From assembly GCA_031216445.1 (NCBI GenBank), contig CM062218.1:20931501-20995500 (forward strand): DNA of 64,000 nt, given 5' to 3'. Shown here piece by piece: positions 37,167 through 46,775 of this stretch. A program made the position numbers and the translations under genes. The stretch comes from Lateolabrax maculatus. Taxonomy: Eukaryota; Chordata; Actinopteri; Acropomatiformes; Lateolabracidae. The notes beneath the pieces are model-generated. The model saw nothing but the letters and a program-made list of their open reading frames with translations. It ran no database searches and was not told where the DNA came from. The number at the start of each line of letters is the position of its first letter. Positions within the stretch are counted from its first letter, which is position 1.

Positions 37167-40100
37167 AAGGTCTGCGGCGAAGAGACCTGACAGAGTAAAG
37201 GCATCATGAAACAGCTGAGCGTGTTGAGATGGAGGAAAATACTGTGTATTGAGTCTGAGTGCAGATGGGAGAATATTAAGACAAATAGATGCATTTTAAT
37301 CTTTCATGATCATTTTGTGAGGCTTTTATACTGAAAGTCAAACTGACATTGAAATCATTTTTGGTAAGAAATCAGTATACAGTGTATCTCCTTGGTGTTT
37401 GACTTATTGACATTAAATAGCCTGCTCATGTCCAACTCACTTTTGTTAAATTAGTTTCCATTCTGTATGATTTCAAACGCTCAATTTCATATAACAATAG
37501 TGCTGCGTTTGTGCTAGTGCCATAATTTTATATTTCAGGGTAAAAATGTGCATATTGAGCCTTTTAAGATCTACACGATGGAGGTCACTGTGGCTGCTGC
37601 AGACGGGTTCATCTACCGCTCTCCTCTGCTGTGCAGAACTGGGTTTTTAGGTAACCGCCGCGTGCCTGTTTGAAAGGTTAAAGGCTCCGAAAAAACGAAA
37701 CGGCTGAAATGTCAGCACTCTTCTCGCGGCGTGTGTGTACACAGGGCGCAGAAGAGGCCCCCTCCCCCGATATTGAAGTGAATGACAACAGTGATAGCAT
37801 GGCATATTACCGCCTCACACAAAGCACTGGGCAGCCTTTGTGCGTGTCGGAGGCGGGCGGGGAGGAAGCCCCGGCTCCCTCTCTGCGGCTCGCCTGTGAA
37901 TGTGAGACGCCTCTGTTGTCAGGCGAAAGAAACCTCAGTCTGGTTGATTCAGTGGGAAATGATACAACATCTATTCTTGGCGCAGCAGCGGGTTCTGGCT
38001 GAGGTCTTGTGGTGTGACCAGTATATTAGCAGTCCCGGCCCGGGTCAGGGCTCCGCTGCAGGAATGCTGCGAACTCAGTGTAAATGAACTGCATTCCTCT
38101 AAGGGACGTGTGGTTTTTCTATACAGGGGGGTGTTTCTCCTCCAGTTATTTTCACATCTGGATAGCACACTGGCTGTTCCATTAAATCAGAATATTTTGC
38201 TCTTGTTTTGTTCATTGTAGTTTTGGGCAAAGACTTTCCCATTGGTCAACGTTCACATGATCCTGGCAGATCATTGGCTTCATGCCAGCAGCGGCTTACA
38301 GTACATCCAGTATAGTAGTGATAGTAACTAAATCTTTGACCTTTTTAGTGTTTTGTTTTATTTGACCTAAAAATCCATTAATTTTCTACATGAATTATCT
38401 TTTATATATTTCAACTGTTTCCCAAACTGAGGGTCAGGAAACCTGGCAACATAAAGCAGAGTGGTCAAGGTGGAAAAAACATTTCTGCACAATTCTTTCA
38501 CAATTTTTCTTCATGACGCTTAAAATAAAGAAAACAAACATTTGCAACTTGTGATGAGGGGTTACAAGTAGACGTTGCTGGGCTATAAAGAGTTACAAGC
38601 CAAAAAGGGTTGGGAGCTAGTGTTTGTATTTGATGCCGCCAGGTTTATTTTTGAAACAGTTTCAGGTGAGTGACCACATATCTACCCATTATGTGGTGGT
38701 CTTTAGCTACACACAGCCCCCTTTTACCCACTAGATCCACCTACTGTGTAAACAAAGTCACGCATTGGTACAAAACTGGTACTTGTCTAAAGAGTTTCTC
38801 CACGTTCTAATTTTGCAGTGTATGTGATCACAGTATGACAAAGATTTAAGTGAGTGAATTGGTCAGTGTTACAGTAAAGACTGTGAATATGTGTACTAAA
38901 TGTAACCCCAGATAACACATTTGTAATTCACTAACAAATAAGCACTTGATGTACAAACTTACATTAAGAACAGCTTTTGTCCAGCAATAATTCAGCCTTC
39001 CTGGCTAAGTGAAACCTATGCAGCTCCTTCTTGTAGCTGCTTTTAGATAACAACCAGCCAACCTGTTAAGCTTTCATCAGATTCCAGACAGCCAAGCAAA
39101 GGGGGCAAATCCCTCTGGGGTCCAAAGGCTCCATGTTCACTGTATGACGAATAGTTAGTGGTCATTTGTATAATTGCAAATGGGATTGGTAAGCTCTCAT
39201 GCAGGACCCAGAGCTACAGTCTAGTTTTAAGGCCTTTTATTATTTCAGTATTGAGTTTAGATGACACACATTCCTTAAATCATGTTGTGCTTAATCAAGT
39301 TGTCACAAACTAATACTTGAACGGCTGTGACCAACCATAAGTTTCATTATTGATTGATCTACCCACTACTTCCTTGATTCATTGTTTTGTCTGCAAAACA
39401 TGAGAAAAGGATGAAAAATGCCCATCACAACTTCCCAGAGCCTGGGATGACGTCTTTTAATTTCTGCCTTTGTCTGACCAACAGTACGAAACCCAGAGAT
39501 ATTCAATATGTTATAATAAAACCAGGAAAATCAGCAAATCCTCACACTTAAGAGGCTGCACCCATCAAAATTGTGGCCTCTTTCCTCGAAAAATAAGTTG
39601 TCTGTGGGGCCCTGAGTGGGTTAATCCGGCCCCACTGATGGCTGGAAGGCTTGTACTATGAAGGGAAATTTAGTCAGATTCTTCTAATTCTACAGATAGT
39701 GTTTTTTGTTTTGTTTTTTTGAATCGGTATGAAACATTAACAGTACAGTGAGAGCTGTAATGGAGTGAGGACTCCATTACAGCTCTAGCAGGATACCATA
39801 AAGGGGAGCGAGAGCTGCAGTACCAGCTTTATAAATCTGGACTGTTCTGATCTCTTGGCCCTCTGCCGCCTGTTTACTGCTGAACTTCATACGGAAGCAA
39901 CAATAAATGTTGTAGATCAGCCGCCCTACCGAGGAAGGATTTAGGCATCTGTTGTAGCAGTGATTTCAACTGTTAAGCTATGAGAGCAGTCTAAAGATTG
40001 TAAAAAAGAAACCTGCCAGTGTCACTTTAGTCTGGCAGTCAGTTTGCCTCTTTTTGTGGATATGTCTGCTCTCCCTCTCAGTCGCGATAAAGAGCAGGCA

Positions 40101-43100
40101 GAGCAGAGCGTCTGCTTCAGAAAGTGAGATTATTGCCTGACATTCACCTCTCCTGTCGTTACTCAGAACAGATAACACACAGAAGCCCCGTGCAGAGTAA
40201 CCGCTTATGTGCTCGAAATCCGACCGGAATTATTCTTGGAATTGCTGGGCCTGAATAATGGATCATTTTGTGTTTGTTTATTTAAAATATTTAAATGATT
40301 TCTCTGTCTAAATATATCGCTGTTCACTGCATATGCTTTTACAATTTTTCCACTGAAACAAGTTTTTCATTTTTAACCAACAAGCGTGCTTTTATTAACA
40401 TTAACTGCTTATTTAAAAATGAAGTGGCAAACTGGAAAGTGTAGTTTGGAGCGCTTCATCGAGCAGTCAATTATGTGAAAAACATCTCCACCATTAAAAC
40501 GCCAACAGAAGCTGCTGTTGAATCAAGGCTCTTGTGAAGATGAGGCTGCAGTCGTCAGCCCAGCCACTCTCCAGCTTTACTCCGCAGGCAAATACAGCCA
40601 CTTTTTCTTTTTATCACGTCCCACAGTGTTGGCATAATGACACGGGTGATTGCACTGTATTGTTTTAATGAAGTACCAATACGATGACAGGGAATATGTT
40701 TCTGACTGCAAAAAACGTTAGACTGCAATCATATAGACATTAGTCATTTAGCAGATGCAAAAGCAGAATAAGCGTCAGTACATGGAGGTTAAACATAAGG
40801 TGTAAGGTGAAAGCAGTGTGAGAAATATGTCTCTGAACACTTAGTCCACTCTCAGGACTCCCTGACAACTTACAGATCTCATTTATAGGGGGTCTCAAAA
40901 ATTAAACTTATTTTGTTTTAATCTGTACAGTCAATTGTATTTGCATGCAACTGAAGGTTTGATTTTATATTAATTTTCAAAATAACATTTGAAAACACAT
41001 TGTATTCATACCATTTACATTATTTAAATTCAAATAATTGAAACGGCTATAATCACTATTTGTATAATAGTGTATCAAATGACAATGTGAATGTGGGTCT
41101 TTTTTGGCAGCTTGTATAATAGTGTAGGATCTCAAACCTTTAGCAGCCAGCGGAGGCTGTACTGGAGGATTTAGGTCTCTGAGGAGGCGGAAGAAGAAAG
41201 TGAATGTGGGCAGACTATGAGGGAGCAGCGAGCTTGCAGACTGAGGATGATTAAAGCTCCATCAGGGAGCTGGGTTAGGGTCAGGGCTTCAGAGGGAGGT
41301 GCATTCATCCAGATGGACAATAGATTAAGCTTGAACATGAAGAGCAGAGCTGCAGACCAAAAGACGAGGACTGGAGACTCCACTTGGACTTGTCTGCTGT
41401 GAGACTCGACTCACTTGAGACTTGAATGCCTGAAGACTGGATTTGACCTGAGGGCAAAAGAGTGAGGAGACTTGCCCCATAAATATAAAAAATGTAATAT
41501 GCGCCACTTTGCCTTTTGGAGCTCTTCCAAACTGTCATGAATAATTAATAACACAACCAGGATGCAGTTGTGAACATCCAGCACAGCACTGTCACATCTA
41601 TCTTACACTGTAAAGACATGAATACACTAAGAAATATAAGGTCGTTTCAACATTAAAATGTGAGCGACTTATGCAAATCTTAAGTTGACTGACTATATTA
41701 AACATAGTGAGTCAACTTAACTACATAAAACAAACTTAAAATTAACTTCAGTCAACAGCTGTTGAGTTACACTGACAAGAGCTGCTAGTCAGGCTACTGA
41801 AGCTGCTTTAAGTGTGAGCCCTCGTGCCCTGCGCTGCCTCATTGTTATCGCCTTCACAAGTGGACATTAAATGCCCAGTTTCCATTTAAAAAAAAAAAAA
41901 AAAAAAAGGTTATTTGGTGTGATTTTCATTGTGATGTAATTTTCATTCAAAGCATTGACTAGACTGGCTTTGAGACTTGCAAGACTCAAATGTCTCTCAG
42001 ACTGCAGACTTGACCGGTCTAATGGACTTACAAAAAGCTGACCCAGAGCTCAGTGGTTGCTGCTCGAGGAACCGAGGAAGAAGGCTAAGAAATTAGAATC
42101 ATGGTCCCACAGTCACATAGTTGTAGTATAATTGAGTTAGGTGACTGAAGATGTTTTCTTCTGTAATAAGACACTACATGTTTTTTTTAGCAGTCAAATA
42201 TTCAGATGTTAATCAAGAATAAATGTTTCCTGTGCACCAACAGCGCCGGCCCTAAAGGAGACAACATTTATGAGTGGAGGTCGACCATCCTGGGCCCCCC
42301 GGGCTCTGTGTACGAGGGAGGAGTGTTTTTCCTGGACATTGCCTTCACACCAGACTACCCGTTCAAACCACCCAAGGTGAGCTCTGCATGGCTGCTGGCA
42401 TCCAGCAAGGCCTTTTCTGTAAATCACAGCACAGATGGCTCTATTTCAAAGAGGTGTCATTTCCATATTTTCCACCAGAGGGCACCCTTGCACTTTGGAA
42501 CGCATCTACATGAAATTAGCAGCTCAGACTTCTAATCTTAATTCCCTGGGCCTGTCTAATGTATGTCATCACTATGTCTTGCTACTAGGAATTCTCTCCT
42601 TTTTTAAGGAGAAGCTGTCCAACCAGACTGCATTCAAAAAATGTAGATACTTTCTGACCTCACATGTTTCCAAACTGAGATACCCTATAAAATATGACCT
42701 GATAGCTTTTCTAAATTTCAGCATAAATGTAATCTATTGAGCAACACTTTGAAAGGTGATGGCCACTACTCACATGACATTATTCGGATGAATAAGGTTG
42801 TGAAACTAATTAGCAAATCCATTTTTAATAGAGGAAACTGAAAATATTGCTCAGTGGGGTGGACTTTTGACTTGATGTTGACCCATACTTGATAAGTTTG
42901 CCTGACGAAGCATTGTAAAATTGGTATTTTTTTCAACAGAGTTTAGCATATGTGAGAACATTTTAATAAACATAAAGCTGTGGAACACCGTCTCACCTCT
43001 TTTTCTGTCCGTGTCCAGGTGACGTTCCGTACGAGGATCTACCACTGTAACATCAACAGCCAGGGGGTGATCTGCCTGGACATCCTGAAGGACAACTGGA

Positions 43101-43176
43101 GTCCTGCCCTCACCATCTCCAAGGTCCTGCTGTCCATCTGCTCTCTGCTCACTGACTGCAACCCTGGTGAGAGCTG

Positions 43177-43219
<43 letters not shown>

Positions 43220-43612
43220 CTGCTGACCGCTCAGTTTTTGTGCCAATATTGAATATGTTCTTTCATATTTAAAAAGGTTAAATGAGCAGGGACAGTGTGA
43301 GAAAAAAGAACATGTAGGCTTATATACGAACATTACAATTTGATCATATTAGCAAAGAAAGTCATGAAAAGAAACAACTCTATTATTATTGTAAACTGAA
43401 GTACCATTGTGTTGAGTAATTCAGATGTATTTAGCTATTAAAAAATATATGTATTTAAATGTCCTAGTACAGTTATCCAGAAAGAGATGTGAAAGTGTTT
43501 TGTTTTTGTTACAGCCGACCCTCTGGTTGGAAGCATCGCCACACAGTACACAACAAACAGACCTGAACATGACAGAATAGCCAAACAGTGGACCAAACGC
43601 TACGCCACATAA
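29507..43612 (+). CDS. ube2e1: ube2e1: ubiquitin-conjugating enzyme E2 E1, complete (5 coding exons)
   Basis: A class III E2 that takes ubiquitin from E1 onto a cysteine and works with RING E3s in cytosol and nucleus. The exons 29507-29685, 30042-30092, 42244-42376, 43019-43166 and 43515-43612 total 609 nt and give 202 residues (human 193). Residues 1-60 are the family's flexible N-terminal extension. It opens MSDEDSRAST like human UBE2E1, then carries Ser8, His4 and Gln9 runs (residues 11-33) and a Lys-rich KKRESKASMSK segment. The UBC fold follows from RIQKELADITLDPPP. HCN is at 130-132 and the catalytic Cys at 140, equivalent to human Cys131. Upstream is a CpG-rich promoter. The 12-kb intron 2 contrasts with the short intron 1 (356 bp). 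The gene ends about 70 bp from the convergent nkiras1 end. Confidence 0.97.
29579..29605 (+). repeat. ube2e1: (CAG)9 coding repeat in ube2e1 (poly-Gln)
   Basis: Nine pure, in-frame CAG codons (residues 25-33), right after a four-His run coded by a mix of CAT and CAC. Pure CAG tracts tend to vary in length. Confidence 0.95.
29686..30041 (+). other. ube2e1: ube2e1 intron between coding exons 1 and 2
   Basis: 356 bp, GTGAGC...TTTTTGCAG. I see nothing else in it. Confidence 0.9.
30042..30092 (+). CDS. ube2e1: ube2e1 coding exon 2
   Basis: 51 nt encoding R-IQKELADITLDPPPNC-S, the first helix of the UBC fold, with split codons at both ends. Donor GTAAGT. No comparable exon was found before ube2e2 exon 7961, so that gene's copy lies outside the window. 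Confidence 0.95.
31531..31680 (+). mobile_element. SINE-like fragment with Pol III B box
   Basis: GGTTCAAGCCC (31569-31579) fits the B-box consensus of tRNA-type promoters. About 30 bp before it, TGGCAGTGGATAGG is a loose A-box candidate. The following GGAGTGTGGACTGGAGAGGTGCC...CACCTCCTGGGCACTGCCGAGG text looks like the body of a fish dispersed repeat. There is no poly(A) tail or target duplication that I can place. Confidence 0.5.
31950..33010 (-). mobile_element. Truncated LINE (non-LTR retrotransposon) fragment, endonuclease region
   Basis: On the minus strand the frame 32965-32384 reads like the end of an APE-type endonuclease of CR1/L2-type LINEs: VYRPPQ, then ENPLASEF, then GHIHDLVLSSG and VSDH. 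The segment matching the usual GDFN-H motif is degraded (CDLKKEH), so it is inactive. A second frame (32332-31955) resembles the linker towards the reverse transcriptase. The reverse transcriptase itself is absent and stop codons interrupt both sides. Confidence 0.75.
33783..33836. repeat. (GT)n microsatellite
   Basis: About 27 uninterrupted units in ube2e1 intron 2. Confidence 0.95.
35426..35506. repeat. (GT)n(GA)n compound microsatellite
   Basis: About 33 GT units, then about 7 GA units. It is the longest microsatellite in the window and sits just before the GC-richer block at 35530. Confidence 0.95.
35530..35760 (+). promoter_or_regulatory. Possible internal promoter-like block in ube2e1 intron 2
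   Basis: A TATAAAAA box (35635-35642) stands in a CpG-containing, GC-richer setting (TTCGCGTC before, GCCCCGTCCC after). GC-rich sequence follows to about 35,750. No splice-linked coding exon follows, so this is only a weak candidate for an alternative or non-coding transcript start. Confidence 0.25.
36407..36431. repeat. (TTTA)n tetranucleotide repeat
   Basis: About six units in ube2e1 intron 2. Confidence 0.9.
37100..37163. repeat. (GT)n microsatellite with GGGG interruption
   Basis: Two GT blocks are separated by a short G run. Long frames on either strand here are repeat artefacts. Confidence 0.95.
39335..39560 (-). mobile_element. Decayed non-autonomous DNA element, reversed copy of the 14680 type
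   Basis: It contains the reverse complement of the shared middle (ACTTCCCAGAGCCTGGGATGACGTCTT...GTCTGACCAACAGT) and CCAGGAAAATCAGCAAATCCTCACA. No coding capacity. Confidence 0.6.
39751..39786. repeat. Perfect 16-bp inverted repeat with 4-nt loop
   Basis: AGAGCTGTAATGGAGT (39751-39766), loop GAGG, then its exact reverse complement (39771-39786). In the ube2e1 transcript it would form a stable stem-loop. It is shorter than a typical microRNA precursor. Confidence 0.9.
42244..42376 (+). CDS. ube2e1: ube2e1 coding exon 3
   Basis: 133 nt, acceptor CCAACAG, donor GTGAGC. It encodes S-AGPKGDN...FKPPK and is protein-identical to the ube2e2 exon at 7961, including the DIAF segment (DITF in human UBE2E1 and UBE2E2). 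Confidence 0.97.
42377..43018 (+). other. ube2e1: ube2e1 intron 3
   Basis: 642 bp. Unrelated to the 8.5-kb ube2e2 intron at the same position except for the last 14 bp (CTGTCCGTGTCCAG), which are identical. Confidence 0.9.
43019..43166 (+). CDS. ube2e1: ube2e1 catalytic coding exon 4
   Basis: 148 nt carrying YHCN and the catalytic cysteine of GVICLD (codon 43073-43075, residue 140). Identical base for base to ube2e2 16586-16733. Confidence 0.97.
43167..43514 (+). other. ube2e1: ube2e1 intron 4
   Basis: 348 bp, beginning with GTGAGAGCTGC and the CA repeat shared with ube2e2 and ending GTTACAG. Otherwise AT-rich with nothing recognised. Confidence 0.9.
43178..43215. repeat. (CA)n microsatellite next to the catalytic exon of ube2e1
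   Basis: About 19 CA units, positioned exactly as in ube2e2 (16745). Similarity between the two genes ends within it. Confidence 0.95.
43515..43612 (+). CDS. ube2e1: ube2e1 last coding exon 5
   Basis: 98 nt after TTGTTACAG, encoding A-DPLVGSIATQYTTNRPEHDRIAKQ...KRYAT, stop TAA at 43610-43612. The P in NRPEH differs from NRAEH of human UBE2E1 and of ube2e2 here. Confidence 0.97.
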
Positions 43613-44120
43613 TCACCAGAGGAGCTGCTGGTTGGACCTGGGGATGTGGGGTGGGTCGACTCGGGGGGGCGTGGCTCCCAGAAGAAGAGGAGGGCGGCGG
43701 GGCAGGTAGAGGGGAGGGTGGATTTTTATCTCTGAATTTATGTCTTAACTCCTGACATTTTGTTGTTTGTTGTATTTTTTAAGTTATCTGCGGCCCAACT
43801 ATAATCAAATCTGGCAATAATGCATTTAGTGTTTTTTCTCTTTGAGTTTATAGCTTGTGCTTGAAGATGGACATTAATACTAAACTGCTAGATGAAATGT
43901 GTCAGAGCATGAATCCCAGTCAATTATGTCAGTGTAAATTCTCACGTGAATTAAGTTCCAGTTGGTGTTTATTTCCCCTCCAAACTCCTGTTCTTTGAAA
44001 AGGTGTTTTACACAAGTAGACATGTTTAGATATGGATGGATATTGGTTGTGATTTGTGTTCTGTACTGATAAAAAGCTGTTCTGTTTCTCCCTTAAAAAT
44101 TAAACATGACCAACGGAAGC
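43613..44120 (+). other. ube2e1: ube2e1 3' UTR
   Basis: About 0.5 kb from the stop to just after ATTAAA (44099-44104). The first 120 bp are GC-rich; the rest is AT-rich. Confidence 0.7.
44099..44104 (+). promoter_or_regulatory. ube2e1: Poly(A) signal ATTAAA of ube2e1
   Basis: The same ATTAAA variant as ube2e2, 487 bp after the stop. Confidence 0.7.
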
Positions 44121-44206
44121 CTCTGACTTCGTCTGATCCTCTGTAAATCTTCAGGAAAGACCACCAAAATAACATTTTCAGAGGATTAAATATGAAGAGG
44201 CTACAT

Positions 44207-44212
44207 TTTATT
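44207..44212 (-). promoter_or_regulatory. nkiras1: Poly(A) signal AATAAA of nkiras1
   Basis: Reads TTTATT on the plus strand. It faces the ube2e1 ATTAAA about 100 bp away. Confidence 0.55.
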
Positions 44213-45365
44213 CAGTGCATCTTAAGACAGTTACAGAGCAGAGAATAATTTAGGGTTAGCATGATTACAGAGTGCAAGTCTTGATCTCACTAACTCTGTT
44301 CTACTAGCAGCACATGAAACGTTATTATTTTGACACATTAAGGACACAGACAACAGCGCAGATCATCCTTCACATTGTGTCACCATTTTGAAACATCAAG
44401 GAATGTGGCTCATTAAAGTGACAAAAATAAATTAGTTAAAAAATAAATATTTCCTCTCAACACTGACATTTCTACTGTTAGAAAGGCTTACACACAGCTT
44501 TAACTAGTAGCAGCCCTATTGGATTATACGGGCTGGACAACACAGGAGTGCAACTAATGCCAGACGGACATTATGAAATCACAAGTAAAGGCAGTACCAT
44601 GGATATTATTGCTGCCAGGCCATACTTAATATATGAGATGGACTGGACGAAGGCTAGCTGTGTCCTGCCCGAGGACGAGGAGTGATGCTGCATCCACATC
44701 ACATGGGAAATAAAACTACAAGTACAAGAGCCAGAGCTTATAGGACTTAGTACAACAATCACAGGTCTGTATGGAAGTTGACAGAGTTACAGGTTGCTGT
44801 AACCATCACTCTGTCCATCATGGCCATGAAGAGATAGCACAAATCCAATGTAAGAAATGGGGGGTCAGAATCCACAATCCTTTGTTTGGTGCAAAGATTA
44901 ATTCACCAAAGCTAATAACAGGCTTTAACAGTCTGAATTAGGCAAATTACTGTAAATTTTGTCCCCCACCTATTTTACTGCAGTAGTTCAGATTCAGATT
45001 AGGAGGAATGATTACCGCAACTAATAAGTCTTTAAATATAAATATGGACATGCAAGGACTGTATTAACAGAAAAATACGAACTTATCCTTTAACTTGGAA
45101 TGATGCACACATTTCAGTTGAAAGGAAAGTGAACATAATTCAAAAGTGTCAGTCCACCCCATCTGTGTTTGGGCTTTAAATCTTTGGTACTGAAGTGCTT
45201 GCCCAAGCTACGTTTCTTAAGATGGTTTTCCCGTGAAAAAGCAACTGGCTGCACACTGAAGTGTTCAGCACAGCCTACAGTGAAGAGATGGTACAGATGT
45301 GGATTTGGTTTGTGGTTGACACTGGCGTTTGGTTTGCTGTAAAAGATGAACTACAACAGTCATCC

Positions 45366-46389
45366 TCAATGGATTAGTTAAACACTTTGGGGAATATGCT
45401 TGTTTGTTTTCTCCCTATAAGTGGGATAAGAAGATCAATATTAATATCATGTCTGTGTTAAGTAGAGAGCTGGGGTCAGGACATGATTAGCCTAGCTTAG
45501 CATAAACACTAGAAGCAGAGAAAAACCTAGCATGGCTCAGTCTAAAGTAAAAAAACAAACAAACAAAAAAAAAACACCTAAAGCTCATTGATTAACACGT
45601 TGTATCTTATTTGTTTAACCCAAACCTAACCAGAAATGTAAAAATGACAATTAGTGATTTCAGGGGGAGTTGCATGCTGGAACTACTTCTTGACAAACAG
45701 TTTATCCATCTGCCCAGCCCTGCAGCGCGGCTGTACCACAGGCTGTCAGGACACAGTTGGTGAGCAGCACAGGTTGTGTTTTGGCCGCTGTACATGCATG
45801 GTGGTACCAAACCTAACAACTTCAATGAGACGACAAGACTTGAGGGAAGCTGCGAACAGTCACTGCACCCGGGAGTTGTTTCGCCGAGAAATAGTTCCAC
45901 CACATTACTCCCTTTACAGTCTTTAAGCAAAAACACAGCTGGGCGCAGCCTCCGAAGTCTTTTCATGACAGTGAGGTTGCCAGGTTTGGTCCCATCATGC
46001 GTGTACAGAGAACACCACCAAAACCTCTTGCCATATCTGGCAACCTGCACTGCAGCCAGAGACGCTGTGCAGAAGTACCTGGCAGATGCATAACCTCTTT
46101 GTCGAGAAGTAGTTCCGGCACGTACCTACCCCTAAAATCATGTCTTTTTTTACATTTTTGTTTTTGTGCAGATAAAACAAACAAGATACAAAATGTTAAT
46201 TAATGAGCTTTAAAAGCATACTCTGTTCCTCTCTGCTGCCAGTCTTTATGCTAAGCCAGGCTAACCACGTTCTGACCCCATCTCTGTACTTAACATACAC
46301 ACATGAGCTTGAAATCAATCTTCTCATCGCATTCTAAGAAAGAGAGCAAATAAGAATATTTCCCAAAATGTAGAACTAGTTCCCTTAAA
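45366..46389. mobile_element. Palindromic foldback element, about 1 kb
   Basis: Left arm about 45366-45860, right arm about 45940-46389, spacer about 80 bp. Matching landmarks (right side read as reverse complement): TTTGGGGAATATGCTTGTTTG / TTTGGGAAATATTCTTATTTG at the tips, GGGGTCAGGAC / GGGGTCAGAAC, TTAGCCTAGCTTAGCATAAA / TTAGCCTGGCTTAGCATAAA, GGAACTACTTCTTGACAAA / GGAACTACTTCTCGACAAA, and GGTACCAAACCTAACAAC / GGGACCAAACCTGGCAAC. The arms are diverged (roughly 75-85% by eye). No transposase. This layout is typical of foldback-type DNA elements of ray-finned fish. Overlapping frames on both strands here are palindrome artefacts. Confidence 0.85.
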
Positions 46390-46532
46390 GTAACACTGTA
46401 TATAACCGTATGAGTGTGTGTAAAACGGTCAAGTTTATCACAGAAGCAACCAAAGTCATGCTGGTTATTCCCATGTGAGGTGAATGCAGCCTACTAACAG
46501 GAGCAGAGAGGAGCGTGGGGATCTTCAGAGCT

Positions 46533-46775
46533 TCAGATGTCGTTGGACGGGGTGCCTTTGCTTTTGCGTCCCGGCAGAGGGAAGGCCGACTTGCTCTGGG
46601 GCTGCGTGAGCCGGCTGGTCAGCTGGGTAAAGGGCTCGATGAGGGAGTTGCGTTCGGTGACGCTCACCTCCCACAGCTTCACCTTCTCGCCTCGCGCCCA
46701 CTGCTGTGCCACCTCCTGGTCCACCTGCCGACGCTCCCGCAGGTCCGTCTTGTTCCCCAACACTATAACTGTCAC
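46533..46775 (-). CDS. nkiras1: nkiras1 coding exon 3
   Basis: 243 nt, acceptor TACCCAG. It encodes VTVIVLGNKTDL... to KSKGTPSNDI and the stop at 46535-46533. Confidence 0.96.
   Translation of the reverse strand: MTVIVLGNKTDLRERRQVDQEVAQQWARGEKVKLWEVSVTERNSLIEPFTQLTSRLTQPQSKSAFPLPGRKSKGTPSNDI

Larger units (their letters stand above)
30093..42243 (+). other. ube2e1: ube2e1 intron 2 (12.2 kb)
   Basis: Non-coding. It contains a SINE-like piece (31531-31680), a minus-strand LINE fragment (31950-33010), several microsatellites, a GC-richer block with a TATA-like box (35530-35760), another GC-richer block (37560-38080), a reversed decayed DNA element (39335-39560), a perfect 16-bp hairpin (39751-39786) and a 20-A run (41888-41907). 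The rest shows nothing recognisable. Confidence 0.8.
44190..46532 (-). other. nkiras1: Probable nkiras1 3' UTR (2.3 kb)
   Basis: Reading down the minus strand from the nkiras1 stop, the first canonical AATAAA is at 44212-44207. The 3' UTR is inferred to reach about 44,190 and so to include the foldback element. An earlier, non-canonical poly(A) site cannot be excluded. Confidence 0.5.

Noticed and set aside
7961..43612. A recent tandem duplication of the whole E2 gene
   Set aside because: The introns, 3' UTRs and intron lengths are unrelated, so only exon-sized tracts are alike. Conversion explains this better.
45597..46203. Several 60-147-codon frames on both strands
   Set aside because: All lie in the arms of the foldback element; palindromic DNA makes paired mirror frames.
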